From JACMLD01 sp038229695 (GTDB lineage Bacteria; Bacteroidota; Bacteroidia; Chitinophagales; Chitinophagaceae), in NCBI GenBank assembly GCA_038229695.1, contig JBBROE010000039.1, positions 1-31,253 of the forward strand: a DNA stretch of 31,253 bases, given 5' to 3'. Within the stretch, counting starts at the first letter, position 1. Each line of letters opens with the position of its first letter. Positions 15,475 to 23,064 of this stretch are shown in pieces. The position numbers were made by a program, and so were the translations under genes. The notes beneath the pieces are model-generated. The model was not told where the DNA came from. It did no database searches and saw only the letters and a program-made list of their open reading frames with translations.

Positions 15475-15503
15475 AAGCAGTTTCCCGCATGAACTGCTTT
15501 TTT
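15475..15503 (+). terminator. Intrinsic terminator after the OmpA-family gene
   Basis: Eight-pair stem AAGCAGTT (15475-15482) with AACTGCTT (15492-15499), nine-base loop, T run 15498-15503. It lies 116 bp after the OmpA stop and about 55 bp before the PIG-L gene, so it separates two units. Confidence 0.8.
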
Positions 15504-15556
15504 ATTGCCCGTATACTGTCGCTGCAGGCTGACCATACTAAAAAAATAAAAAACGA

Positions 15557-18067
15557 ATGAAGTACAGGCGACTTGGCAACAGCTGGTTTAAAATTATATT
15601 ACTTGTCCTCGCTGGCACTGGTACGCGGGCGCAGTCCCCACCTGTAATGTCTTCTGCTGACATTCTTCTCGGCCTCGGGAAACTGCAGGTGCTGGGAAGT
15701 GTTTTATATGTAGGCGCGCACCCCGATGATGAAAATACAAGGCTGCTGGCCTGGTTGTCAAAGGAAAAGCTGTATCGTACCGGTTACCTTTCGCTTACAC
15801 GCGGGGATGGCGGACAGAACCTGATTGGCAACGAACAGGGTGTTGAACTGGGCTTGATTCGCACGCAGGAGTTGCTCGCTGCCCGGCGGATTGACGGGGC
15901 GGAACAATTCTTTTCGCGCGCCTATGATTTTGGGTTTTCGAAAAGTACGGATGAGGCCCTGCAGAAATGGGACAGGGACAAGATCCTCAGCGATGTGGTC
16001 TGGGTTATAAGGCGGTTCAGGCCGGATGTGATCATTACCCGCTTTCCGCAGGACAGCCGCGCAGGGCATGGTCATCATTCGGCATCAGCCGTGCTGGCCG
16101 TGGAAGCGTTCAGCGCTGCTGCCGATCCGGCGCGCTATCCGGAACAGCTAAAATATGTGCAGCCCTGGCAGGCAAAACGGATTCTTTGGAACACCTTTAA
16201 TTTCGGCGGAACCAACACCACCAGCAACGACCAGTTTACAATCGATGCCGGTACCTACAACCCGGTACTTGGAAAAGGGTATGGGGAAATTGCCGCCGAA
16301 AGCAGGAGCCAGCATAAGAGCCAGGGTTTTGGCGTGGCCCGGCAGCGGGGAGCCGCACTGGAATATTTTACGACCTGGAAGGGCGATCCGCCGGTGCACA
16401 GCCTGATGGATGACGTGGTAACAGACTGGAGCCGTGTACCGGGCTCGGCAAAAATACAGGCACTGCTCGACAGCATTGTCGGGCAATATTCGTTGTTTCA
16501 TCCCGGCAAATCAGTCAGATCCCTCGTGCGGCTTTACCAGCTTATCGGCACCTTGGACGATGGGTACTGGAAGCAGGTAAAAGAAAATGAAACTGTACAG
16601 CTGATAGCAGCCTGCAGCGGACTGTTCGCGGAAGCGACAACCCAGCGGGCACAGGCAGTGCAGACAGACAGTATGGAGGTTGATTTTTCAATCATTAACC
16701 GCAACGGGAACGCGGTGGTGCTGAAGAAGATTTCTCTTGATAAATTTTCGGCTGAGCCCGGTAAAACACTGGCTGGCAACCAAGCTTTTTCTTTAGCCGC
16801 CCGGGTATATATTTCACCCGATCACCCGTTGTCACAGCCCTATTGGTTGCAGCAGCCAATGAAGGAAGGCCATTTCGAAATCAATGACCAGGAACTTATC
16901 GGGAATGCCGAAAGCACGCCTTCTTTTTCAGCCGACTTTCTGGTTAATATCGAAGGAACCGATTTTCATCTCATCAAACCGGTAAAACAAAAATATACCG
17001 ACCCGGTTAAAGGGGAACTGTATGAGCCCGTTGCCGTAGTGCCGCCGGTTACTATTGAACCGGAGAAAGACCTGCTGCTTTCCGCGACGCCCGTCGCCCT
17101 GCAAACCCATGCCACGGTGCAAGCGCTGACCAGGGAAGACAGCCCCGCGGTAACCCTCGGCCAGCAAAAGGGCTGGGATGCCAGGGTTGGCACCGTTTCC
17201 ACTGCAGGCGCATATTTATTTCGCGGGCAGGAAGCCGAAGCGGCTATTAATCTTACGCCGGTTCCGGCAGAACGAATGACCGGGAAAGAACCCTTCGACC
17301 TGTCTGTTGCTGCCGGTGGTCACCAGTATGCCTCCCTGCTGAAGACGATACGCTACGAACACATCCCTACCATCACCTATTTCAGGAAACCGGTGGTGAA
17401 TCTGCTCACGATCGATCTCAAAACCGAAGGAAAGAAAATCGGTTATATTGCAGGGGCAGGAGATGTTGTGCCGGAAGCATTGACGCAGATGGGTTATGAA
17501 GTTACCCAGTTGTCTGATTACACACTCGCGACGGCCAGCCTCGGACAGTACGATGCCATCATCACCGGTGTGCGTGCCTACAATATAAAGACCAGCCTGC
17601 TTACGCATTACAATAAGCTGATGAAGTATGTAGAAAACGGCGGTAACCTGATCGTCCAGTACAACACATCAGACAATATCGGCCTGGAGAAAGCGAAGAT
17701 CGGTCCCTACCCATTTTCTATCTCACGTACAAGAGTAACCGACGAACACGCCGCGGTAAAATTGCTGAAGCCCGCTCATCCTGTGCTAAATTATCCCAAC
17801 AAAATAACCAATGCCGATTTTGACGGCTGGATCCAGGAACGAAGCATCTATCACGCTGCTGCCTGGGACCCCCATTACGAAACAATTTTCGCCTTGCATG
17901 ATGACGGTATGGCTGACGACGAAGGCAGCCTGATAATCGCCCGCTACGGGAAAGGAAATTTCGTGTACACGGGCCTGGTATTTTTCCGCGAACTTCCCGC
18001 TGGCGTTCCGGGTGCCTACCGACTGCTTGCTAATATCATTGCACTGAATCATAAAAAACCTTTTTAA
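15557..18067 (+). CDS. Secreted PIG-L (LmbE-like) family deacetylase, large form
   Basis: The 836-residue precursor has a signal peptide (cleavage near TRAQS, residue 26). The N-terminal PIG-L domain (about 45-260) has the zinc-binding GAHPDDEN (His55, Asp57, Asp58) and GHGHHSA near residue 170. The family removes acetyl groups from N-acetylglucosamine-type substrates. The long C-terminal part (about 350-836) looks beta-rich and then Rossmann-like or glutamine-amidotransferase-like (IGYIAGAGDVVPEALTQMGYEV; GGNLIVQYNTSDN), so it is not a minimal deacetylase such as BshB. The gene is followed within 2 bp by a tiny membrane protein and then a symporter, suggesting it processes an extracytoplasmic compound that is then taken up. 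The substrate is unknown. Confidence 0.88.
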   Translation: MKYRRLGNSWFKIILLVLAGTGTRAQSPPVMSSADILLGLGKLQVLGSVLYVGAHPDDENTRLLAWLSKEKLYRTGYLSLTRGDGGQNLIGNEQGVELGLIRTQELLAARRIDGAEQFFSRAYDFGFSKSTDEALQKWDRDKILSDVVWVIRRFRPDVIITRFPQDSRAGHGHHSASAVLAVEAFSAAADPARYPEQLKYVQPWQAKRILWNTFNFGGTNTTSNDQFTIDAGTYNPVLGKGYGEIAAESRSQHKSQGFGVARQRGAALEYFTTWKGDPPVHSLMDDVVTDWSRVPGSAKIQALLDSIVGQYSLFHPGKSVRSLVRLYQLIGTLDDGYWKQVKENETVQLIAACSGLFAEATTQRAQAVQTDSMEVDFSIINRNGNAVVLKKISLDKFSAEPGKTLAGNQAFSLAARVYISPDHPLSQPYWLQQPMKEGHFEINDQELIGNAESTPSFSADFLVNIEGTDFHLIKPVKQKYTDPVKGELYEPVAVVPPVTIEPEKDLLLSATPVALQTHATVQALTREDSPAVTLGQQKGWDARVGTVSTAGAYLFRGQEAEAAINLTPVPAERMTGKEPFDLSVAAGGHQYASLLKTIRYEHIPTITYFRKPVVNLLTIDLKTEGKKIGYIAGAGDVVPEALTQMGYEVTQLSDYTLATASLGQYDAIITGVRAYNIKTSLLTHYNKLMKYVENGGNLIVQYNTSDNIGLEKAKIGPYPFSISRTRVTDEHAAVKLLKPAHPVLNYPNKITNADFDGWIQERSIYHAAAWDPHYETIFALHDDGMADDEGSLIIARYGKGNFVYTGLVFFRELPAGVPGAYRLLANIIALNHKKPF

Positions 18068-18069
18068 AT

Positions 18070-18231
18070 ATGGCCGGGTCGCCACAAAGCAGGAGAGAGA
18101 TAGGATTTGTAATTGCAATTGTATTGGGCCTGCTCCTTGGTGTGTTCATCAAGCGGGTTCGTATCGGCCTGCTCATTGGTCTTGCACTGGGTTTGCTGGC
18201 TGCCGGCATGATCGGCGGGAAGAAGAAATAG
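18070..18231 (+). CDS. Small two-segment membrane protein (53 aa)
   Basis: ATG at 18070, two bases after the PIG-L stop, TAG at 18229-18231. The 53 residues have a short basic N-terminus (MAGSPQSRRE), a first hydrophobic segment (about 11-27, IGFVIAIVLGLLLGVFI), a basic KRVR turn, a second hydrophobic segment (about 32-49, Gly- and Leu-rich) and a KKK tail. This predicts a helical hairpin with both ends in the cytoplasm. The repeated glycines in both helices suggest tight helix packing. No known family is recognised. Tight spacing after PIG-L and a clean membrane-protein composition make it a real gene; its length would let it escape many gene finders. Confidence 0.7.
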   Translation: MAGSPQSRREIGFVIAIVLGLLLGVFIKRVRIGLLIGLALGLLAAGMIGGKKK

Positions 18232-18278
18232 GGTCGGATAAGGCCGGTGAAGCCGGGTTGATTTTAATATTGCTTTGT

Positions 18279-18413
18279 ATGAAACAAACTGAAATGCCAC
18301 CCGGGGACAAACCCCCGATTTTTTCATCCTGGAATACCTGGTATATCCTGGTGCTGCTGTTTCTGGTTGTACTCATTACGGGTTTTTGTCTCTTTACCAA
18401 CTATTTTTCATGA
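18279..18413 (+). CDS. Small single-span membrane protein coupled to the symporter (44 aa)
   Basis: ATG at 18279, TGA at 18411-18413, which overlaps the symporter start as ATGA. The 44 residues begin with a polar Pro-rich MKQTEMPPGDKPPIFSSWNT and then carry one strongly hydrophobic segment (about 21-38, WYILVLLFLVVLITGFCL), ending TNYFS. Small one- or two-span proteins encoded just before solute:sodium symporters are known for other subfamilies (for example DUF3311, DUF4212, YhdT next to PanF); this one is shorter and I cannot place it in those families. Translational coupling suggests it is an accessory subunit or assembly factor of the transporter. Confidence 0.68.
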   Translation: MKQTEMPPGDKPPIFSSWNTWYILVLLFLVVLITGFCLFTNYFS

Positions 18414-20131
18414 GTACCGCAGACTGGATAGTGCTCGCCGTCAGCTTATGTGCCATCATCGCTTATGGGCTTTATAAAAGCAGCGCAACCAAAAATCTCG
18501 ACGGCTATTTTCTGAGTAACCGCACTATGCCCTGGTACCTCGTGCTGCTGAGTATCATGGGCACACAGGCAAGCGCGGTAACTTTTTTATCGGCCCCCGG
18601 CCAGGCCTATACAGACGGGATGCGGTTTGTGCAATACTATTTTGGCCTGCCACTGGCCATGATTATACTCTGTATCAGTTTTGTGCCCATCTTCCACCGG
18701 CTGAAAGTCTACACGGCTTATGAATTCCTGGAATCGAGGTTCGACCTCAAGACAAGGACATTGACCTCGTTGCTGTTCCTTTTGCAGCGCGGCGTCTCCA
18801 CCGGCATCAGCATTTATGCACCCGCTATTATTCTTTCCTCGTTACTGGGATGGAATATTTACCTGACCAATGCTTTTATGGGGGGATTGCTGATCATTTA
18901 CACGGTTAGTGGCGGGGCAAAAGCGGTAGCCTATACCCAGCAGCTGCAGATGATCATTATTTTTTCCGGCATGCTGATGGCCGGCTATATGGTTGTACAC
19001 CTGCTGCCGCCTGGGGTGGGTTTTGTCGATGCCCTGCGGGTCGGGGGCAAAATGGGAAAGCTGAATGTTATTACCACCGGCGTCTCCGGCAATGGCTTCA
19101 ACTGGAATGACCGGTACAATATCTGGAGCGGGCTGATTGGTGGTTTCTTTCTCGCCCTCTCTTATTTCGGAACTGACCAAAGCCAGGTGGGACGGTATCT
19201 AACGGCCAAAAGCCTGAGTGAAAGCCGTATCGGCCTGTTGATGAACGGGCTTGTGAAAGTACCCATGCAGTTTTTCATCCTGCTGATCGGGGTACTTGTT
19301 TTTACGTTTTACCAGTTTCACCCGGCGCCTTTTTTCTTTAACCAGGTACAGGTGAATAAAATGGCGAATACTCCTTACCGTGATTCGATGCAGCTGATGC
19401 AGCTTAAATATGACCTGCTGACCAAGAAAAAATCAGTGGCCGTGGCAAAATGGGTGTCAGCTACCAGGGCGCAGCAGGGTGAAGAAAAAGCGGAAGCCAA
19501 CCTGAAACTGCTGAATCGCCAGACGGAAGAGATACGGAGTGATTTCACACGGCTAATCAGCAAGAGCAAAGTGGGTGGAGATAGTAACGACACCAATTAC
19601 ATCTTCCTGCGGTTTGTGATCGACTACCTCCCAAAGGGGTTGGTAGGCCTGCTGATTGCGGTCATTTTTTTGGCCGCCTGGGGAAGTATTGCGGCGTCCC
19701 TTAATTCGCTGGCTTCCTCAACTGTAGTGGATATTCACCTCAAATTTGTTCGCCGGGACGCCTCACCGGAAGCCGACTATTCCATTTCAAAGTGGTACAC
19801 ATTTGCATGGGGGGTGTTTTCGATTGTCATTGCCATGTTCGCCACCAATATGGGCAGCCTCATCGAGGCCGTAAACGTGCTGGGTTCCCTTTTCTACGGG
19901 GTGATCCTGGGGGTGTTCCTGGTGGCTTTCTACGTAAAGCAGGTAAAAGGGAATGCCGTTTTTATCAGTGCAGTGATGGTGGAGGCGGCGATAGTGTTGC
20001 TTTTCTGGAAATCAGCGATCGGGTTTTTATGGCTCAATGCCATCGGGGCCCTGGGTGTCGTGGCGGTGGCCATGTTACTGCAATTGCTGACCGGAAAAAA
20101 GAACGGCAACCCGGATGGGCTGCCGCAATAA
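18410..20131 (+). CDS. Sodium:solute symporter (SSS family)
   Basis: A 573-residue integral membrane protein of the SSS/LeuT-fold group with about 13 hydrophobic segments. Family features are the first helix (STADWIVLAVSLCAIIAYGL), GTQASAVTFLSAPGQAYTDG in the second-helix region, and SLNSLASSTVVD near residue 430, whose serines correspond to the Na2 sodium site. Between about residues 305 and 395 there is a charged, coiled-coil-like insertion (KYDLLTKKKSVAVAKW, RAQQGEEKAEANLKLLNRQ) before NYIFLRFVIDYLPKG, absent from short SSS members such as PutP. The ATG at 18410 is chosen because of the ATGA overlap with the 44-aa gene. Substrate unknown; sugars, sialic-acid-like acids or other organic acids are possible. 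Confidence 0.93.
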   Translation: MSTADWIVLAVSLCAIIAYGLYKSSATKNLDGYFLSNRTMPWYLVLLSIMGTQASAVTFLSAPGQAYTDGMRFVQYYFGLPLAMIILCISFVPIFHRLKVYTAYEFLESRFDLKTRTLTSLLFLLQRGVSTGISIYAPAIILSSLLGWNIYLTNAFMGGLLIIYTVSGGAKAVAYTQQLQMIIIFSGMLMAGYMVVHLLPPGVGFVDALRVGGKMGKLNVITTGVSGNGFNWNDRYNIWSGLIGGFFLALSYFGTDQSQVGRYLTAKSLSESRIGLLMNGLVKVPMQFFILLIGVLVFTFYQFHPAPFFFNQVQVNKMANTPYRDSMQLMQLKYDLLTKKKSVAVAKWVSATRAQQGEEKAEANLKLLNRQTEEIRSDFTRLISKSKVGGDSNDTNYIFLRFVIDYLPKGLVGLLIAVIFLAAWGSIAASLNSLASSTVVDIHLKFVRRDASPEADYSISKWYTFAWGVFSIVIAMFATNMGSLIEAVNVLGSLFYGVILGVFLVAFYVKQVKGNAVFISAVMVEAAIVLLFWKSAIGFLWLNAIGALGVVAVAMLLQLLTGKKNGNPDGLPQ

Positions 20132-20149
20132 ATTTTGCCTGGTAACTAT

Positions 20150-20983
20150 TTATTTTAGCGAGGCGATAAGCTTTTCGTTCAACGCTACGTAGTCGTCATT
20201 CTTGCCTTCTTTAGCCAGCTCAATCGATTTTTTTGCTGTTTCGATCGCCGCAGCTTTGTCTCCCTGTTTAGCTTCTATCCTGGCCAGCAGGTAAAACATG
20301 TAATAGGCTTTTGGATTTTGTGCGGTTGCTTTTTGCGCCCATTCCCTGGCTTTTTTCAGGTCCTTATTGTTGTCGAAATAATAGCTGGCCGCTGCGAAAT
20401 ACGGGCGGTTATCCCCGTTCATCATTTCTTCGATCTGCCCGGTGATTTTTGTGTCAATATCTGTTTTTATCGGCAGGGTGGCTACTGTTTTATCCCATAC
20501 GATGACCAGGTTCACGCTGGTGGCGGTCACGTCTTCAAACTGCATGGTAAGGGTCTCAAACGGGTTCGTGGTGGATTCCGCGTTGGCTGTTACCCGTACA
20601 AGGTCTTCCGATTGTTTATAGGCTGCCGGCGAAGTAACGTCGGTTTGTTTGGTGATGATGAGGGTCCAGCTTTTCTGGTCAGGAATGCTGAGCAGGCCGT
20701 ATTTACCAGGTGCTATTTTAGTTCCGCCTATGGTAACTTCTTCGTTGAAAGTGATGGTGGTAGCGCCATTTGCGCCGGTACGCCATACTTTGCCGAAAGG
20801 CACGAGATCGCCGAAGATCTTCCGGCCTTTTACGTTGGGGCGCGAGTAGGACAATTCAATAGAACCAAGGCCGAATTCCTGTTTTATCGTTTGGGTTGAA
20901 CTCGGGGCCGGGGTTTTCAGTGTTTGTGCGGAAGCAACGTAAAGGCTGCTGCAGGCAAGTAAAACTAGCAATGCGCGTTTCAT
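20150..20983 (-). CDS. DUF2911 family protein with C-terminal TPR-like helices, exported
   Basis: A 277-residue precursor starting at the ATG ending at 20983 (MKRALLVLLAC), with a signal peptide cleaved near VASAQ. Residues about 30-170 are the Bacteroidota DUF2911 domain: IKQEFGLGSIELSYSRPNVKGRKIFGD, PFGKVWRTGANGATTITF, PGKYGLLSIPD. Residues about 185-275 form helix pairs that look like TPRs (AREWAQKATAQNPKAYYMFYLLARIEAKQGD). Function is unknown, probably periplasmic. It converges with the symporter gene across 18 bp. A TTG at 21007 in frame would add eight residues, but that codon overlaps the -7 promoter element. Confidence 0.9.
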   Translation of the reverse strand: MKRALLVLLACSSLYVASAQTLKTPAPSSTQTIKQEFGLGSIELSYSRPNVKGRKIFGDLVPFGKVWRTGANGATTITFNEEVTIGGTKIAPGKYGLLSIPDQKSWTLIITKQTDVTSPAAYKQSEDLVRVTANAESTTNPFETLTMQFEDVTATSVNLVIVWDKTVATLPIKTDIDTKITGQIEEMMNGDNRPYFAAASYYFDNNKDLKKAREWAQKATAQNPKAYYMFYLLARIEAKQGDKAAAIETAKKSIELAKEGKNDDYVALNEKLIASLK

Positions 20984-21004
20984 GGTAGTAATCAGTTTTA
21001 ACCG

Positions 21005-21036
21005 CAAAAGTAGGTGAATAGGGGGCAGCGGGGAAA
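21005..21036 (-). promoter_or_regulatory. Promoter of the DUF2911 gene
   Basis: On the minus strand, TACTTTTG (21012 to 21005) matches TAnnTTTG exactly, with TTTC (21036 to 21033) at 20 nt spacing, one base from TTTG. Predicted transcription start is about 21000, giving a 5' UTR of about 17 nt. Confidence 0.65.
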
Positions 21037-21065
21037 TTTATCGGCTAGCGCCGGTTACGCGTGGC

Positions 21066-21968
21066 TCAGGAATTAAAGGCCGGATGAAATTGTTGCAGGG
21101 TGGTACGCAGGTACTCCCTGTCGAGGTGCGTGTAAATCTCCGTAGTGGTGATACTTTCATGGCCCAGCATTTCCTGCACTGCGCGCAGGTCTGCCCCGCC
21201 TTCCACCAGGTGCGTCGCAAAGGAATGGCGCAGGGTGTGGGGTGAAATATTTTTTTTGATGCCGGCGAGGCGGACCAAATCTTTGAGGAGGAGGAAGATC
21301 ATCACGCGGCTGAGACGGCCCCCCCGGCGGTTCAGAAATACGGTGTCGTCGTTACCGGGGCTCACGGCGAGGTGCAACCGTATATTTTCGCGGTAGATGG
21401 TGATATGATGAATGGCGCGGCTGCCAATCGGCACCAGTCGCTCTTTATCGCCTTTCCCCACCACCCGGATAAAGCCCGCTTCAAAAAAAAGGTTGGAAAT
21501 TTTCAGGTTGACCAGTTCACTTACCCGCAGTCCGCAGCTGTACAGGGTTTCCACGATGGCCCGGTTGCGGGTACCCTCGGGGGTGCTCATGTTGATGCAG
21601 TGTACGATCTGTTCAATTTCTTCGAAAGTCAGCACGTCAGGCAGGGTCCGTTTTAATTTGGGCGCCTCCAGGAGCACGGTCGGGTCGGTAGTACTGAGCT
21701 GCTCCAGCAGGCAAAAAGTATAAAAACTCCGCAGGCCCGAAATAATCCTGGCTTGTGAAGAAGGAGTCATACCGAGCCCGGCCACCCATTGCAGGAACTC
21801 CTGCAGGTGCGGAAGCGTAACAGCCGCCGGGGCTAACAATAATTTCTTCTCCAGCAGGAAGGACGTGAATTTATCCACATCGTGCAGGTAGGCGTCGATC
21901 GAATTTTCAGAAAGCGATTTCTCCAGTTGCAGCCAGGCCTTAAATCCTTTTTTCTGGGTTTCCCACAT
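21066..21968 (-). CDS. xerD: Tyrosine recombinase XerD
   Basis: A 300-residue site-specific recombinase that resolves chromosome dimers with XerC at dif. The N-terminal SAM-like DNA-binding domain covers about 1-95 and the catalytic domain about 110-300. Catalytic residues are visible as Arg in SCGLRVSEL, Lys in VVGKGDKERLVP, His/Arg in SPHTLRHSFATHL, His in LGHESITTTEIYTH and Tyr in the same motif. Length and the N-terminal WETQKKGFKAWLQLEKSLS match housekeeping XerD, not an integrase of a mobile element; no att-like repeats or cargo are nearby. The start is the ATG ending at 21968; an in-frame TTG two codons upstream is not needed. Confidence 0.94.
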   Translation of the reverse strand: MWETQKKGFKAWLQLEKSLSENSIDAYLHDVDKFTSFLLEKKLLLAPAAVTLPHLQEFLQWVAGLGMTPSSQARIISGLRSFYTFCLLEQLSTTDPTVLLEAPKLKRTLPDVLTFEEIEQIVHCINMSTPEGTRNRAIVETLYSCGLRVSELVNLKISNLFFEAGFIRVVGKGDKERLVPIGSRAIHHITIYRENIRLHLAVSPGNDDTVFLNRRGGRLSRVMIFLLLKDLVRLAGIKKNISPHTLRHSFATHLVEGGADLRAVQEMLGHESITTTEIYTHLDREYLRTTLQQFHPAFNS

Positions 21969-22086
21969 AGTCAATACGCTTTACCAGGATGAACCGTTGA
22001 TAAATAATCCGCCTTAATTTCGCCGGGCAACAGGCTGTTGGAGAGTTTAGTATTATTTTCGATGGCCAGTGATTAATTTGAATGGT

Positions 22087-22094
22087 CAAAAATA
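22087..22094 (-). promoter_or_regulatory. -7 promoter element upstream of xerD
   Basis: TATTTTTG on the minus strand (22094 to 22087), an exact TAnnTTTG match. It predicts transcription from about 22082 and a leader of about 114 nt before the xerD ATG. No TTTG element at the right distance is evident. Confidence 0.4.
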
Positions 22095-22107
22095 ACGATA
22101 CTGTCCT

Positions 22108-22644
22108 ATGCTTCCGGTAAACCTCCGATCTTTTAAACAAAAGGTAAGGCACAACAGGCGGCGTTTCCGCCTTTTCCTGTCAAAGCTCGAAAAACCTCTT
22201 TACAAAAACGCGCTGCGCACAGTTCCCCTGGCCGCAGACATCACGGTGTGGAAGGAGACCGATTGTCTTACCTGCGCGAACTGTTGCAAGACCATGACAC
22301 CGACGTTCAATCCCGCCGACATCCGTCGTATCAGCAGCCACCTGGATATGACAGCAAAGGCGTTTAAAGAAAAGTACCTGTATAAAGATAAAAAGGATGG
22401 CGACTGGATGAATGTTAAACAACCCTGCCAGTTCCTGAACCTTACCGATAACAAGTGTTCGATTTATGAGATACGGCCGGCAGACTGTTCGGGCTTTCCG
22501 CACCACAACAAAAAAAAGCTGACCGATTATGTTCATGTCTATAAACAAAACGTGGAATTTTGCCCGGCTACCTATCGGTGGGTGGAGCAAATGATGGTGC
22601 TGATTAAGGAACAGGCCGCGCCCGGGAAGGGCGATCAGGTATAA
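22108..22644 (+). CDS. YkgJ family cysteine cluster protein
   Basis: A 178-residue protein of the YkgJ/CxxCxxCC family, thought to bind zinc or iron. The first cluster is CLTCANCC (Cys53, 56, 59, 60), followed by KQPCQFLNLTDNKCSIYEIRP and ADCSGFP and a later single Cys (VEFCPATY), giving the usual eight-cysteine pattern. The first 45 residues are very basic (RHNRRRFRLFLSKLEKP). There is no signal peptide. The role is unknown. Its 3' end overlaps the convergent yraN gene by 10 bp. The ATG at 22108 fits; the upstream sequence has no good promoter match. Confidence 0.88.
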   Translation: MLPVNLRSFKQKVRHNRRRFRLFLSKLEKPLYKNALRTVPLAADITVWKETDCLTCANCCKTMTPTFNPADIRRISSHLDMTAKAFKEKYLYKDKKDGDWMNVKQPCQFLNLTDNKCSIYEIRPADCSGFPHHNKKKLTDYVHVYKQNVEFCPATYRWVEQMMVLIKEQAAPGKGDQV

Positions 22645-22991
22645 ATGTCTTCTACGAAAAAGTATTCGACATCTTCTTTCCGGTTAAGCATCACCGATAG
22701 AATGTCGTACTGCACCCGCTTCCAGCCGGGGTATTGCTCCTGGTAGGCGGCACCGGCACCCATCAGCTGCAGTATTTTTCTGGTGGTCACAGCGGTCTCC
22801 GGTAACCCGAACGCACTGCTGCTGCGGGTCTTGATCTCGATAAAATGCAGCGTCCGGGCACGACAGGCAATAATATCTACCTCCGCCCGGCTATGCCGCC
22901 AGTTGCGTTCCAGCACCGTGAACCCGCGTTCCACCAGCCAGTCTGCGGCCAGTTGTTCCCCTAATCTGCCCAAATCATTGTGTGCGGCCAT
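22635..22991 (-). CDS. YraN family (UPF0102) endonuclease-like protein
   Basis: A 118-residue protein with the UPF0102 signature: HNDLGRLGEQLAADWLVERGF, then RAEVDIIACRARTLHFIEIKTRSS, where Asp and Glu-x-Lys form a PD-(D/E)xK nuclease-like active site. The family is structurally related to Holliday-junction resolvases, but its biological job is not settled. Length is normal. It is divergent from manA across 73 bp and converges with the YkgJ gene with a 10-bp overlap of the coding ends. Confidence 0.93.
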   Translation of the reverse strand: MAAHNDLGRLGEQLAADWLVERGFTVLERNWRHSRAEVDIIACRARTLHFIEIKTRSSSAFGLPETAVTTRKILQLMGAGAAYQEQYPGWKRVQYDILSVMLNRKEDVEYFFVEDIYT

Positions 22992-23064
22992 GCTTTTGGC
23001 AATTTTTTATTACTTTCCGGGCCGGCAAAAAGTGTTGCCGGATGATTACCCGATAAATTATTTT

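Noticed and set aside
15489..15560. 23-codon frame beginning in the terminator loop and overlapping the PIG-L start as ATGA
   Set aside because: It looks like an attenuator leader at first, but has no run of one amino acid type, no promoter before it and no second terminator after it. The ATGA overlap is probably chance.
21066..21968. xerD considered as the integrase of a mobile element
   Set aside because: Full-length housekeeping XerD among core genes, with no att repeats, tRNA or cargo genes nearby.
22783..23064. Upstream extension of the manA frame by 94 codons
   Set aside because: Most of it is antisense to yraN and it does not resemble ManA; the ATG at 23065 begins the conserved protein.
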